DNA from: Robinsoniella sp.
GTDB taxonomy: Bacteria > Bacillota > Clostridia > Lachnospirales > Lachnospiraceae
DNA length: 34,564 nt
Direction of reading: 5' to 3'
NCBI GenBank assembly: GCA_023664735.1
Contig: JAMPFB010000019.1
Location: forward strand, 1 to 34,564
Both the position numbers and the translations under genes were made by a program. This document shows, one piece after another, positions 1-10,336 of this stretch. Under the pieces are notes generated by a model that was not told the origin of the DNA, did not search any database, and saw only the letters and a list, made by a program, of their open reading frames with translations. How positions within the stretch are numbered: the stretch's first letter is position 1; each line of letters opens with the position of its first letter.

Positions 1-96
1 CCTCCAAAATATCAGTTTTTGTATTTAAACTGTCTACTTTAGAGGAATCATATCATTTGACGGATGTCTTTTTTATATGAGAGAAAAAGTAATTTC

Positions 97-513
97 TTAT
101 TTTCGTTTTTCTTGATTTCGTCTGTTTGGTTTTAAGCTGCTTCCATAATTATTTCTTTCTGCAATCATCTTGCTTTTGTAAGTGAGAAGCTCCATATATT
201 CCAAAACACTATCCAGATTTTCACGGCTCATATTCATCAGGGTGTGGGTAATATCGCTGATAGTAATACCGTCCCGAATTGGCTCATTTAATTTTTTTAT
301 ATCATATGGCAGGTTGGTTCTGCCAAGCAGATAGTCAGTAGATACCTGAAAGAAATCTGCCAGCTTGCAGAGCGTTTCAAAATCAGGTTCATGTGCCCCG
401 GTTTCATAATTGGAAACCGTACCTATGGAAATACTTAAAAAATCAGCCAGATCTTTCTGCAGCAAATGCTTGTCCTTGCGCAGCTCGGCTAAGATTTCTC
501 CCATCTCTGCCAT
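97..513 (-). CDS. XRE-family transcriptional regulator
   Basis: Cytoplasmic DNA-binding regulator of 138 residues. An N-terminal Cro/CI-type helix-turn-helix spans about residues 5-65: the recognition region reads QKDLADFLSISIGTVSNYE and is followed by the typical PDFETLCKLADFFQVSTDYLLG. The rest (about 70-138) is a short helical tail I cannot assign, probably for oligomerisation or ligand sensing. The start at 513 is preceded by a good ribosome binding site (GGAAGAGG on the minus strand). A 17-bp imperfect dyad lies directly upstream (525-567), which suggests autoregulation. It is a single-gene unit with no recognisable target gene beside it in the window. The family call is secure; the regulated function is unknown. 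Confidence 0.9.
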   Translation of the reverse strand: MAEMGEILAELRKDKHLLQKDLADFLSISIGTVSNYETGAHEPDFETLCKLADFFQVSTDYLLGRTNLPYDIKKLNEPIRDGITISDITHTLMNMSRENLDSVLEYMELLTYKSKMIAERNNYGSSLKPNRRNQEKRK

Positions 514-524
514 ATCCCTCTTCC

Positions 525-567
525 TTTCTACAAATAACTGTGTTTATTTTACAGTATTTTGTAGAAA
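525..567. promoter_or_regulatory. Long dyad upstream of the XRE gene, candidate operator
   Basis: Arms 525-541 (TTTCTACAAATAACTGT) and 551-567 (ACAGTATTTTGTAGAAA) are reverse complements at 15 of 17 positions around a 9-bp centre. The dyad ends just before the ribosome binding site of the XRE gene, and on the minus strand it contains a weak TAAAAT -10-like hexamer (546-551). The placement fits autorepression by the XRE protein. That is inference; no binding data can be seen in sequence. Confidence 0.5.
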
Positions 568-665
568 TAATAAGAAAATGAGAAGAAAACCATAATTGCA
601 TATAAAACAAAGGTGTGTATTTCAGAGAATATAAAATTTGATTCAGCTTTTCTAAAATATAAGGC

Positions 666-1334
666 CTATTCTTCTAAAAGATATCGAATAAAATCAACTG
701 CACTTTCCGGTCTGTCGGTTGTGCCGGATATAGCTACTATAGGTGGATTGTCCTTGGAATAACCGGGGTCCTTCATGAGCTTTTGCAGCTCATTTCCGTA
801 AAAACCAATAGGTATCCTGCTTCCGTCAGAAAGGGTATAAAAATAAAGCTTATCCTGAACCTTTTCATATAAGTCTTCTGGTAAAAGCGTTTCCAGATTG
901 GCAAAGGCTGAAAGAGGGGCATATTCCTCAAGAACCCATGCATCAGAAATAATCACATCCATGGCATGAGTCTGAAATAATGCCATTAGCTTTTGGGAAT
1001 TGGCAACAGAAGCATCGTCGACAGTTCCCTGTGTCATGGATATGGAAATATCAAATCTGGCAGGAGAAGCATTTGTATCGATGTTCCTGCTTGCCACATA
1101 GTCATCCATCAAGGAAGTCTCGGCAGTGGTCATATAGCCGGAATTGATTAGAGCAACATAAATAGAAGGCTCCTTGGTGCTCTCCCTGTATCCACGGATA
1201 AAAATAATAAGACAGATGATTCCCACCATAGCTCCGATTACATAAAATTTGTAATAATACCAGAAATAGTTCAGCTTTTCTTTTGGGGGCCTGTCCTTTA
1301 ACTTGGCCCATTGTTCTTTTTCTTCTTTTAACAT
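666..1334 (-). CDS. Membrane-anchored protein of unknown function
   Basis: A 222-residue protein. The first 35 residues are charged and cytoplasmic (MLKEEKEQWAKLKDRPPKEK), followed by one hydrophobic segment at about 32-48 (YVIGAMVGIICLIIFIRGY). The remaining ~175 residues are predicted to lie outside the membrane. That domain (stretches such as DVIISDAWVLEEYAPLSAF and IPIGFYGNELQKLM) vaguely resembles extracellular solute-binding folds, but I see no diagnostic motif. The start at 1334 has an upstream AAGGAGA on the minus strand. The gene is transcribed alone and away from its right neighbour. Similar short anchored proteins are common as hypotheticals in Lachnospiraceae; no function is claimed. 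Confidence 0.75.
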   Translation of the reverse strand: MLKEEKEQWAKLKDRPPKEKLNYFWYYYKFYVIGAMVGIICLIIFIRGYRESTKEPSIYVALINSGYMTTAETSLMDDYVASRNIDTNASPARFDISISMTQGTVDDASVANSQKLMALFQTHAMDVIISDAWVLEEYAPLSAFANLETLLPEDLYEKVQDKLYFYTLSDGSRIPIGFYGNELQKLMKDPGYSKDNPPIVAISGTTDRPESAVDFIRYLLEE

Positions 1335-1438
1335 GAAAATCTCCTTGATGGTTTTTAAAGGTTATCATAGTCTGTTTTGGAAGGTGTGTCAATAAAGCTT
1401 TCAAAAGTTTTACAGAGAATGTTTTCTGTGGCTTTGGG

Positions 1439-1467
1439 TTGAAAAATAAAGTAAAATGTACTATGAT
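1439..1467 (+). promoter_or_regulatory. Sigma-A type promoter for the 1527 gene
   Basis: TTGAAA at 1439-1444 and TATGAT at 1462-1467 are separated by 17 bp. The pair lies about 60 bp upstream of the ATG at 1527. Confidence 0.65.
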
Positions 1468-1526
1468 AGTAACAATACTAGTTAACAGAAAGGAGTAGGG
1501 AGTATTTTTCCTGCAAGTAAATTAAA

Positions 1527-2027
1527 ATGAGCGATTCTTATATGGAAATTCTGATAAAAAGAAAGACAAGTCTGGTCAAGAGCGTGATAACGTATGGGTT
1601 GGCGGTTATTGCTGTGATATGTCTTTTTTTTGGGCTTCTTGGATATTTAACCCTGATGCTGATAGGCATTATACTGGCTGTGGCAGCATATTTTTCCCGT
1701 TTAAATTCTTATGTGGAATTTGAATATCTGTATTTAAGCAATGAGTTAAGCATAGACCGTATTCTGGCAAAGTCTAAGAGAAAGCGTATGGCGGAATTTA
1801 ATCTGCAGCGCATGGAGGTGTTAGCACCCGTTAACTCTCATCATCTGGATTCCTATCGAAAAAAAAGATGTAAGGCATATGATTTTTCTTCCGGACAGGA
1901 GGACAGCCAGCCTTATGTACTGATTTATTCAGGGGAAACTGAGATGTCACAGGTGAAGCTGGACATGCCGGAGGAATTGTTTCAGGCAATTCGGGACGTT
2001 TCGCCTAGAAAGGTATTTACGGATTGA
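1527..2027 (+). CDS. Small two-helix membrane protein (DUF6106-like)
   Basis: A 166-residue protein with two adjacent hydrophobic helices at about residues 17-55 (LVKSVITYGLAVIAVICLFF and GLLGYLTLMLIGIILAVAAYF), then a ~110-residue soluble part with beta-like sequence (YVEFEYLYLSNELSIDRILAKSK; VLIYSGETEMSQVKLDMPEE). The layout resembles the DUF6106 hypotheticals of Clostridia and bacterial PH-like membrane proteins; this is recollection of the family, not a search result. The best Shine-Dalgarno (AAAGGAG, 1489-1495) lies about 30 bp before the ATG and an in-frame stop at 1518-1520 prevents a longer protein, so translation initiation may be weak. It has its own promoter at 1439-1467. Confidence 0.7.
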   Translation: MSDSYMEILIKRKTSLVKSVITYGLAVIAVICLFFGLLGYLTLMLIGIILAVAAYFSRLNSYVEFEYLYLSNELSIDRILAKSKRKRMAEFNLQRMEVLAPVNSHHLDSYRKKRCKAYDFSSGQEDSQPYVLIYSGETEMSQVKLDMPEELFQAIRDVSPRKVFTD

Positions 2028-2052
2028 CACAAAAAGGGAAATTTGTTAAACT
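2024..2052 (+). promoter_or_regulatory. Sigma-A promoter for guaB
   Basis: A consensus TTGACA at 2024-2029, a 17-bp spacer and TAAACT at 2047-2052. The -35 box overlaps the stop codon of the preceding gene, so guaB has an independent promoter. The transcript would begin with a ~70-nt leader in which I see no purine riboswitch. Confidence 0.7.
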
Positions 2053-2128
2053 TTTCAAAATATAAATAAGAGGGAAAATCCGGAAATAAGAGAAAAACAC
2101 AATATGAAAAAATGGATGGAGGAAATGA

Positions 2129-3586
<1,458 letters not shown>

Positions 3587-3596
3587 GGTAAGAGTC

Positions 3597-4361
3597 ATGA
3601 GATATTATATTTTAAACGAGGTGACAATTGCCTTAAAAAAGAAAGGAACATATATATATGCGGCAGCTATTGTTATATTAAGCTTACTTGCTAATATTGC
3701 AATGGTAGCATTCAGGAGCATATATGGTATGCGGGAAGGAGCCTTTGGCTCCAACCTGATTTACTTTGCGCAGTGGTGCTTTATTGTTCCTTATTATAGT
3801 ACAATTCTTATTGCAGAAATTATTTTTGGCAAGGAATGCCCAAATCCCAGAATCCGAAATAAGGTTACCATTGGGCTTTCCAGAGCAAAGATGTTTTTTG
3901 GCAAGCTTTTCTCAGAATTATGTATTTCTGCAATTTTCCTAGTTGCGGCCATTCTGGTGTTTATTGGCATCACCTATATTTTTATGGCCGCCGACGGGAG
4001 CATTGAGCTGTGGGTGGTGCAGGATTTCTGCAGGGCTGCAATGACTGCAATACCTCTTTGGGTTACAGGAATTGCCATTGGGAACGGATTGTTGTTTTTC
4101 TTTCCGAGAAAGCGCTATGCCTTTGCTACATTTTTTGGATTGGTAATTGCTCTTCCGCGAATCATTATGTTTCTTGCAGCAGAGCCGCTGAAGCTGGAAG
4201 CATGTCGGTGGATAAAGGAATATCTGCTTTTGACACCGAGATTTAATGAGCTTCCGTATTATGCGACCTTGAATATGCCTAAGATTGTCATATTGAGCAG
4301 TATATATACGGTTTGCTTTACCGCCCTTGGTTTATGGGCTTATTATAAAAAGGAATACTAA
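3597..4361 (+). CDS. ABC-2-like multi-spanning membrane protein
   Basis: A 254-residue integral membrane protein with about six hydrophobic segments (near residues 20-40, 60-80, 105-130, 145-165, 172-190 and 232-250). Charge and layout are like ABC-2 type permeases, including the soluble loop IIFGKECPNPRIRNKVTIGLSRAKMFFGKL between helices 2 and 3, where such proteins contact an ATPase. No ATP-binding partner is encoded next to it, so either the ATPase lies elsewhere or this is an orphan. The start is 10 bp behind guaB, with GGTAAGAG as a modest ribosome site. The substrate is unknown. Confidence 0.65.
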   Translation: MRYYILNEVTIALKKKGTYIYAAAIVILSLLANIAMVAFRSIYGMREGAFGSNLIYFAQWCFIVPYYSTILIAEIIFGKECPNPRIRNKVTIGLSRAKMFFGKLFSELCISAIFLVAAILVFIGITYIFMAADGSIELWVVQDFCRAAMTAIPLWVTGIAIGNGLLFFFPRKRYAFATFFGLVIALPRIIMFLAAEPLKLEACRWIKEYLLLTPRFNELPYYATLNMPKIVILSSIYTVCFTALGLWAYYKKEY

Positions 4362-4364
4362 CAG

Positions 4365-6986
4365 GTGGGGACAGGATTGGAAAAGAAAGGTTTTGAAAAA
4401 GAAAAAATGCTTCAGAAGGTTCAGGACAAGTTTTGTTTTCTGGGGGATTTTTATGCCTGCTGCGTGGATGGCTCCGGAAATCAGTTAACGGAATGGTCTG
4501 GCAAAGAGGAAGATCTTGTTCAGTTAAAAAAGGCAGTTTCAAGTGAAAGGTTATATAATCTGTTTGAGCGGGTCAAAGAAAGCCCCTTGGAGGAACAGAT
4601 GATAGAGGAAACTGACTATTGCAACCTTAAGGCAGCAGCAATCGGATATAAAATGGAAGGCAAGCTGATATTTTGTTGGCTTGCTTGTTGTGTTTTTGCG
4701 GAGGAAGAAACTAATGGGCTGCCTGTAATCAGAAATATACAAAGGATTACTACTGAGGAGCGGATATATGAAACCGCAAAGCTGCTGCGGAAGCATGCGG
4801 AACAGATTTTTGTTTCGGGGAATTTTCAGCAAGCAGCGGTGGAAGAACATGCAAAAAAAACGTCCTTCCAAAGAATGAGCCATTATACAGAGGCATTGCA
4901 GCTTTTAGAGTGCAACCAGCCCTTTGAGGAAGCGGCAGGCAAGCTGCTTAGGCTTATGGGAAAAGCCTTGCAAATCAATTCCGCTGGGCTTGTGAAGGTA
5001 TTAAAGGACGAAAGGTCTGTGGATGTAGTCTGTGAATGGCTGAAAGAGGGAACTGCCTCTAGGTATGACCGGGTAAGAAAGCTTGAACGGCATCAGGTAT
5101 TCCATAAGGATGAACCGGTAGTCATTTCAGCCGATTCAATTATATCAAAAGAAATAAAAGAATATATGGAACAGAGCAGTCAGAAGGCTTTTATTTCCAT
5201 TCCGCTGGCATTGGATGGAAAGCCAGCCATGTACCTTTATCTTTCCGAGGAAGATAGGGAAAGAATATGGCAGCTGGAGGAAATTCAATTTATTAAGGAT
5301 ATGGCCCGGATTATGCAGAGCCTGCTTGTGGGAAATAAGCGGGAAAATTCCATGGCGGCATCCTTTTCCCTGCTTCAGTCAGTTGTAGACAATGTGGGAA
5401 GCTGCGTTTATGTACAGGATGTGGAAAGCGGTAAAATCATTTTTACAAATAAACAGTTAAAAAGCACCTTTGAGCTGGAGCTTCAAAACGGAAAGCTTAT
5501 GGAGATGGTTCAACAGGGAAGACCTGTAGGGCTTCGGGAAGGCTATTATGAAATTCATTATAACGAGAAGAACAGATGGTATGATTTGTATTTTTCCTAT
5601 ATTACATGGATGGATGGAAATAGAGTTTCTCTTTACGTGCTGCATGATATAACGGATAAAAAAATCTATCAGAAGAGGATTGAGCAGCAGGCATATACCG
5701 ATTTTCTTACAGGGCTGTATAACCGCATGTGCTGTGAAAGGGATTTGTCCGTACAGTTAGACAAGGCTTCGGCAGAAGGAAAGACAGGCGGGCTCCTTTA
5801 TTTGGATTTGGATGATTTCAAGCATATCAATGATGGTCTTGGTCACCAGTATGGAGATGTGCTTTTAAAGTCTATTTCCAACAGCTTAAGGCGAATAAAG
5901 GGAATTTCTAATTCCTGTTACCGGATGGGCGGAGATGAATTTGTCATTATCATACCGCCGGAAAGCTTTGATAGCTTTGATGAGATTATACAGGATATTC
6001 AGGCAATATTCAGTAAACCATGGTTCCTAAAGGATGCGGATTATTACTGTACCATGAGCATGGGAATCGTAAATTATCCGGATGACGGAAACAGCGTACA
6101 GGACTTAATAAAAAAAGCGGATATTGCCATGTATGATGCGAAAAAAGCAGGCAAGAACCGTTGCACCAGATACTCCCAGAAGTTAAGCATGGCTTCCAAT
6201 AAAAGGCTGGATATGGAGAAAAGCATGCGTGACGCTACTGCAAATAATTATCAGGAGTTTGAAGTGTATTACCAGCCCATTATTGATGTACTGTCGGGAG
6301 AACCGGTCTGCACCGGTGCAGAGGCTTTAATCCGCTGGAATTCTGCCACAATGGGCTTCGTGCCGCCATCGGAATTTATACCCTTAGCCGAATATCTGGG
6401 CTTGATTAATCCTATAGGCAACTATGTATTAAGGGAAGCATGTATTGCCTGTAGGGGATGGAATGACAGAGGCATGGGGAATTTTAAAGTGAATGTGAAC
6501 CTGTCCGTCATACAGCTTTTGCAGCCGGATATTGTGGAAATTGTAGAAAATACCATTAAGGAAACGGGAATCAATCCAATAAACCTTACATTGGAAGTAA
6601 CGGAAAGCTTAGCTATAAATGATATGGAGCGGATGAAGAAAATTCTGAGCCGGATAAGGAGTCTGGGCGTCAGGATTGCACTGGATGACTTTGGAACCGG
6701 TTATTCTTCTTTAAACCATATCCGGGAGATTCCTTTAGATGTAATCAAGGTGGACCAGAATTTTGTACAGGGACTGGCAGAGGACAGTTATTCCCAGTCC
6801 TTCATTAAAATGGTTGCAGAGTTAGCAGCAGCTATCAATGTGAATGTATGTGTGGAAGGGATTGAAACAGAAGAGCAGTTTCGTGTAGTGAATGACATGA
6901 AAATACAATTGATTCAGGGCTACTATTTTGACCGTCCTTTACAGCTTCCGGCCTTTGAAACGAAATATGTAATGAGAAACGAATAG
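4365..6986 (+). CDS. GGDEF-EAL cyclic-di-GMP turnover protein
   Basis: An 873-residue signalling protein with GTG start and no clear transmembrane segment. The N-terminal ~320 residues contain a GAF-like region (about 180-320). A PAS-like domain lies at about 330-430 (NVGSCVYVQDVESGKIIFTN). The GGDEF domain has its signature MGGDEF intact at 522-526. The EAL domain begins with AEALIRW (E653) and keeps the other metal- and substrate-binding motifs: NVNLS, LEVTES, the Asp pair of ALDDFGTGYSS (774-775), IKVDQ, CVEGIET and QGYYFDRP. Both synthesis and breakdown of cyclic-di-GMP are therefore possible. The RxxD product-inhibition site before GGDEF is absent (GISN instead). The start is 3 bp after the upstream permease gene, so they are probably translated together. 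Confidence 0.93.
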   Translation: MGTGLEKKGFEKEKMLQKVQDKFCFLGDFYACCVDGSGNQLTEWSGKEEDLVQLKKAVSSERLYNLFERVKESPLEEQMIEETDYCNLKAAAIGYKMEGKLIFCWLACCVFAEEETNGLPVIRNIQRITTEERIYETAKLLRKHAEQIFVSGNFQQAAVEEHAKKTSFQRMSHYTEALQLLECNQPFEEAAGKLLRLMGKALQINSAGLVKVLKDERSVDVVCEWLKEGTASRYDRVRKLERHQVFHKDEPVVISADSIISKEIKEYMEQSSQKAFISIPLALDGKPAMYLYLSEEDRERIWQLEEIQFIKDMARIMQSLLVGNKRENSMAASFSLLQSVVDNVGSCVYVQDVESGKIIFTNKQLKSTFELELQNGKLMEMVQQGRPVGLREGYYEIHYNEKNRWYDLYFSYITWMDGNRVSLYVLHDITDKKIYQKRIEQQAYTDFLTGLYNRMCCERDLSVQLDKASAEGKTGGLLYLDLDDFKHINDGLGHQYGDVLLKSISNSLRRIKGISNSCYRMGGDEFVIIIPPESFDSFDEIIQDIQAIFSKPWFLKDADYYCTMSMGIVNYPDDGNSVQDLIKKADIAMYDAKKAGKNRCTRYSQKLSMASNKRLDMEKSMRDATANNYQEFEVYYQPIIDVLSGEPVCTGAEALIRWNSATMGFVPPSEFIPLAEYLGLINPIGNYVLREACIACRGWNDRGMGNFKVNVNLSVIQLLQPDIVEIVENTIKETGINPINLTLEVTESLAINDMERMKKILSRIRSLGVRIALDDFGTGYSSLNHIREIPLDVIKVDQNFVQGLAEDSYSQSFIKMVAELAAAINVNVCVEGIETEEQFRVVNDMKIQLIQGYYFDRPLQLPAFETKYVMRNE

Positions 6987-7037
6987 AAATCATTGATTTT
7001 TAGCATATAGGATATGAAAACTCAGGAGGAGAAAATT

Positions 7038-8591
7038 ATGAAAGCATTGATTAGTGTATCAGACAAAACAGGAATTGTGGAGTTGGCAAAAGAACTAGAG
7101 GGCATGGGAGTAGAAATTATTTCTACCGGAGGGACTTTCAAAAGGCTAAAGGAAGAAGGGATAAGGGCTATTGAAATTTCCGAGCTTACCGGGTTTCCGG
7201 AATGTTTGGATGGACGGGTGAAAACGCTGCATCCTATTGTACATGCGGGTATTTTAGCAATGCGTTCTAATCCTGCACATATGAAGCAGCTAGAGGAATT
7301 GAATATTGATACGATAGATTTGGTAATCGTAAATCTATATCCCTTTAAGGCTACTATTTTAAAGGAAGGGGTTACCCGTGGGGAGGCAGTGGAAAATATT
7401 GATATCGGTGGTCCTACCATGCTTAGAAGCGCTGCAAAGAACTATCAGGACGTAGCAGTTGTAACGGATCCTTCTGATTATGAAAAGGTTCTTTCTGAAC
7501 TAAAAGAAAAGGGAGAGGTGTCCATAGATACTAAGTTTTATCTGATGCAGAAGGTATTTATGCATACCTCCAATTATGATACAATGATTGCAGATTATTT
7601 AAAGAAACAGAGAGAGGATTATTCCCTTCCAGAGACGTTGACTATGACTTTTGAAAAGGTACAGGATATGCGTTATGGAGAGAATCCCCATCAAAAAGCT
7701 GCTTTTTACCGGCAGGTAGGAAAACAGATAGGTTCTTTAGTGGATGCCATCCAGCATAACGGTAAGGAGCTGTCCTTTAACAATATAAATGATACAAACG
7801 GCGCTTTGGAATTGTTAAAAGAATTTACCGAGCCTACTGTAGTAGCATGTAAGCATGGAAATCCATGTGGCGTAGGCAGCGATGAGGATATCAATAAAGC
7901 ATGGGAGAAAGCATATAATGCAGATAAGACTTCTATTTTTGGTGGCATCGTAGTGGTAAACCGTCAGGTGACAAAGCAGATGGCGGAGGAAATGCATGAG
8001 ATTTTTCTGGAGGTAGTAGTGGCGCCTTCCTATGAAAAGGAAGCATTGGAAATTCTTTGCTCCAAGAAAAATATCCGTGTATTGGAATTAAAGGATATTC
8101 AGGTACCGCAGGATTCCAATGCCCTTGATATGAAGAAGGTAAATGGCGGTTTGATTGTTCAGACCATTGACTCTGAAATTTACAGAGAAGAGGATTTTAA
8201 GGTAGTGACAAAGGCACAGCCTACAAAGGAACAGTTAGAAGATATGAAATTTGGCATGAAGGTTGTAAAGTTTGTAAAATCCAATGGTATTGCCGTTGTA
8301 AAGAACAAGCAAAGCGTAGGTATCGGACCGGGACAGGTAAACCGTATCTGGGCAGCAAAGCAGAGCTTTGAACATGCGGCGGAGCTGATAGACGAAAATG
8401 CAACAAAAGGTGCAGTGCTGGCATCGGATGCCTTTTTCCCATTTGATGATGTGGTGGAAGCTGCTCATCAGGCAGGCATTACAGCAATTATACAGCCGGG
8501 TGGAGCCATGAGGGACCAGATGTCCATTGATAAATGCGATGAATATGGGATTGCCATGGTATTTACAGGAATGAGGCATTTTAAACATTAA
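7038..8591 (+). CDS. purH: Bifunctional AICAR formyltransferase / IMP cyclohydrolase
   Basis: Catalyses the last two steps of de novo IMP synthesis: formyl transfer to AICAR, then ring closure. The 517 residues match the usual PurH length. The N-terminal IMP cyclohydrolase (MGS-like) domain starts MKALISVSDKTGIVELAK and holds STGGTFKRLKEEG and DGRVKTLHPIVHAGIL. The C-terminal formyltransferase domain carries the signature ACKHGNPCGVG with its His at residue 273, and ends in GITAIIQPGGAMRDQ and FTGMRHFKH. I place the start at 7038, 8 bp behind AGGAGG (7024-7029), rather than at the in-frame ATG at 7014, which lacks a ribosome site and family similarity. With guaB upstream, the region handles the IMP branch of purine synthesis. 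Confidence 0.97.
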   Translation: MKALISVSDKTGIVELAKELEGMGVEIISTGGTFKRLKEEGIRAIEISELTGFPECLDGRVKTLHPIVHAGILAMRSNPAHMKQLEELNIDTIDLVIVNLYPFKATILKEGVTRGEAVENIDIGGPTMLRSAAKNYQDVAVVTDPSDYEKVLSELKEKGEVSIDTKFYLMQKVFMHTSNYDTMIADYLKKQREDYSLPETLTMTFEKVQDMRYGENPHQKAAFYRQVGKQIGSLVDAIQHNGKELSFNNINDTNGALELLKEFTEPTVVACKHGNPCGVGSDEDINKAWEKAYNADKTSIFGGIVVVNRQVTKQMAEEMHEIFLEVVVAPSYEKEALEILCSKKNIRVLELKDIQVPQDSNALDMKKVNGGLIVQTIDSEIYREEDFKVVTKAQPTKEQLEDMKFGMKVVKFVKSNGIAVVKNKQSVGIGPGQVNRIWAAKQSFEHAAELIDENATKGAVLASDAFFPFDDVVEAAHQAGITAIIQPGGAMRDQMSIDKCDEYGIAMVFTGMRHFKH

Positions 8592-8629
8592 AAGGATAGA
8601 ACGACAAAAATATAGATGAGGATAACAGC

Positions 8630-10306
8630 ATGGAAAATAATGAAAAGGAAGTAGTGTCCAGAAATTTTATTGAGCAGGAAATTGATAAGGATTTAGCAGA
8701 AGGAGTGTATGATACAGTTCATACCAGATTTCCACCGGAGCCAAACGGATATTTGCATATTGGTCATGCAAAAAGTATTTTGTTGAATTATGGTTTGGCT
8801 GAGAAGTACCATGGAAAGTTCAACATGCGTTTTGACGATACGAACCCAACGAAGGAAAAAACAGAATTTGTGGAATCTATTAAAGAGGATATTAAATGGC
8901 TGGGGGCTGACTGGGAGGACAGACTGTTTTTTGCATCCGATTATTTCGGACAGATGTACGAGGCTGCCATAAAGCTTATTAAAAAGGGAAAGGCATATGT
9001 GTCTGACTTAAGTGCCGATGAAATCCGGGAGTATCGGGGAACCTTAACGGAGCCCGGAAAGAAAGACCCATATTCAGAGCGTTCCATAGAAGAAAATCTG
9101 GAATTATTTGAAAATATGAAAAACGGAATTTACAAGGATGGCGAAAAAGTGCTGCGTGCCAAAATTGATATGGCATCACCCAATATCAACATGCGAGATC
9201 CGATTATTTACCGGGTGGCACATATGACTCATCATAATACTGGTGATACATGGTGCATTTATCCTATGTATGATTTTGCCCATCCCATTGAGGATGCTAT
9301 TGAGGGAATCACCCATTCCATCTGTACGCTTGAATTTGAAGACCACAGGCCTTTGTATGACTGGGTAGTAAGGGAGCTTGAATACCAGAGCCCGCCAAGG
9401 CAGATAGAGTTTGCAAAGCTATATCTTACTAACGTGGTAACCGGAAAAAGATATATTAAAAAGCTGGTAGAGGATGGAATCGTGGATGGCTGGGATGACC
9501 CAAGGCTTGTTTCCATTGCTGCTTTGAGACGCCGTGGCTTTACACCGGAATCCTTAAAGCTGTTTGTGGAGCTCTGTGGGGTTTCCAAATCCAATTCTTC
9601 TGTAGATTATGCAATGCTTGAGTATTGTGTAAGAGAGGATTTAAAATTGAAAAAACCCCGTATGATGGCAGTTTTAAACCCGATTAAGCTGGTGATAGAT
9701 AACTATCCCGAAGGGCAGGTGGAAATGCTGGAGGCTTCCAACAATATGGAAAACCCGGAGCTTGGCACCCATCAGGTACCTTTTTCCAAAGAACTGTATA
9801 TTGAGCGGGAGGATTTTATGGAAGAACCTCCAAAGAAATATTTTCGTCTTTTTCCGGGAAACGAGGTGCGCCTGATGCATGCATATTTTGTAACCTGCAC
9901 CGGTTTTGAAAAAGATGAAGATGGAAATGTCACTGTGGTGCATTGTACCTATGATCCTGCAACAAAAGCCGGAAGCGGTTTTTCGGAAAGAAAGGTAAAG
10001 GGAACTATTCACTGGGTTCCTGTAAAAGAAGCTGTAAAAGCAGAGGTTCGTCTTTATGAAAACCTTGTAGATGAAGAAAAAGGGGTTTATAATAAAGAAG
10101 ATGGAAGCCTGAATTTAAATCCCAATTCGCTGACCGTATTAAAGGAATGCTATTTGGAGCCTGCAGTTTCAGGCGCAAAGGCTTACGATAGTTTTCAGTT
10201 TGTAAGAAATGGTTTTTTCTGTGTGGATTATAAGGATTCCAAACCGGAAGCTCTTGTGTTTAACAGGATTGTTTCATTAAAAAGTTCATTTAAGCTACCT
10301 AAGTAA
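8630..10306 (+). CDS. glnS: Glutaminyl-tRNA synthetase
   Basis: Class Ic aminoacyl-tRNA synthetase that charges tRNA-Gln directly. The 558 residues are normal for bacterial GlnRS. The nucleotide-binding HIGH motif is in [15 protein letters not shown] (43-46). The second signature is VSKSN at 318-322, in the place of the KMSKS loop. The family sequences [10 protein letters not shown] and [27 protein letters not shown] distinguish it from GluRS. The C-terminal anticodon-binding beta barrels (about 335-558) are complete. Many Firmicutes lack this enzyme and use GatCAB amidation instead; its presence in Lachnospiraceae is known and usually attributed to ancient transfer. It has its own short leader after purH. 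Confidence 0.97.
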   Translation: MENNEKEVVSRNFIEQEIDKDLAEGVYDTVHTRFPPEPNGYLHIGHAKSILLNYGLAEKYHGKFNMRFDDTNPTKEKTEFVESIKEDIKWLGADWEDRLFFASDYFGQMYEAAIKLIKKGKAYVSDLSADEIREYRGTLTEPGKKDPYSERSIEENLELFENMKNGIYKDGEKVLRAKIDMASPNINMRDPIIYRVAHMTHHNTGDTWCIYPMYDFAHPIEDAIEGITHSICTLEFEDHRPLYDWVVRELEYQSPPRQIEFAKLYLTNVVTGKRYIKKLVEDGIVDGWDDPRLVSIAALRRRGFTPESLKLFVELCGVSKSNSSVDYAMLEYCVREDLKLKKPRMMAVLNPIKLVIDNYPEGQVEMLEASNNMENPELGTHQVPFSKELYIEREDFMEEPPKKYFRLFPGNEVRLMHAYFVTCTGFEKDEDGNVTVVHCTYDPATKAGSGFSERKVKGTIHWVPVKEAVKAEVRLYENLVDEEKGVYNKEDGSLNLNPNSLTVLKECYLEPAVSGAKAYDSFQFVRNGFFCVDYKDSKPEALVFNRIVSLKSSFKLPK

Positions 10307-10336
10307 AGCTTAGGAGGAAGATAGGAGAAAAAAGTA

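Noticed and set aside
7014-7037. Upstream ATG for purH
   Set aside because: It has no ribosome site, whereas AGGAGG lies 8 bp before the ATG at 7038, where the family sequence begins.
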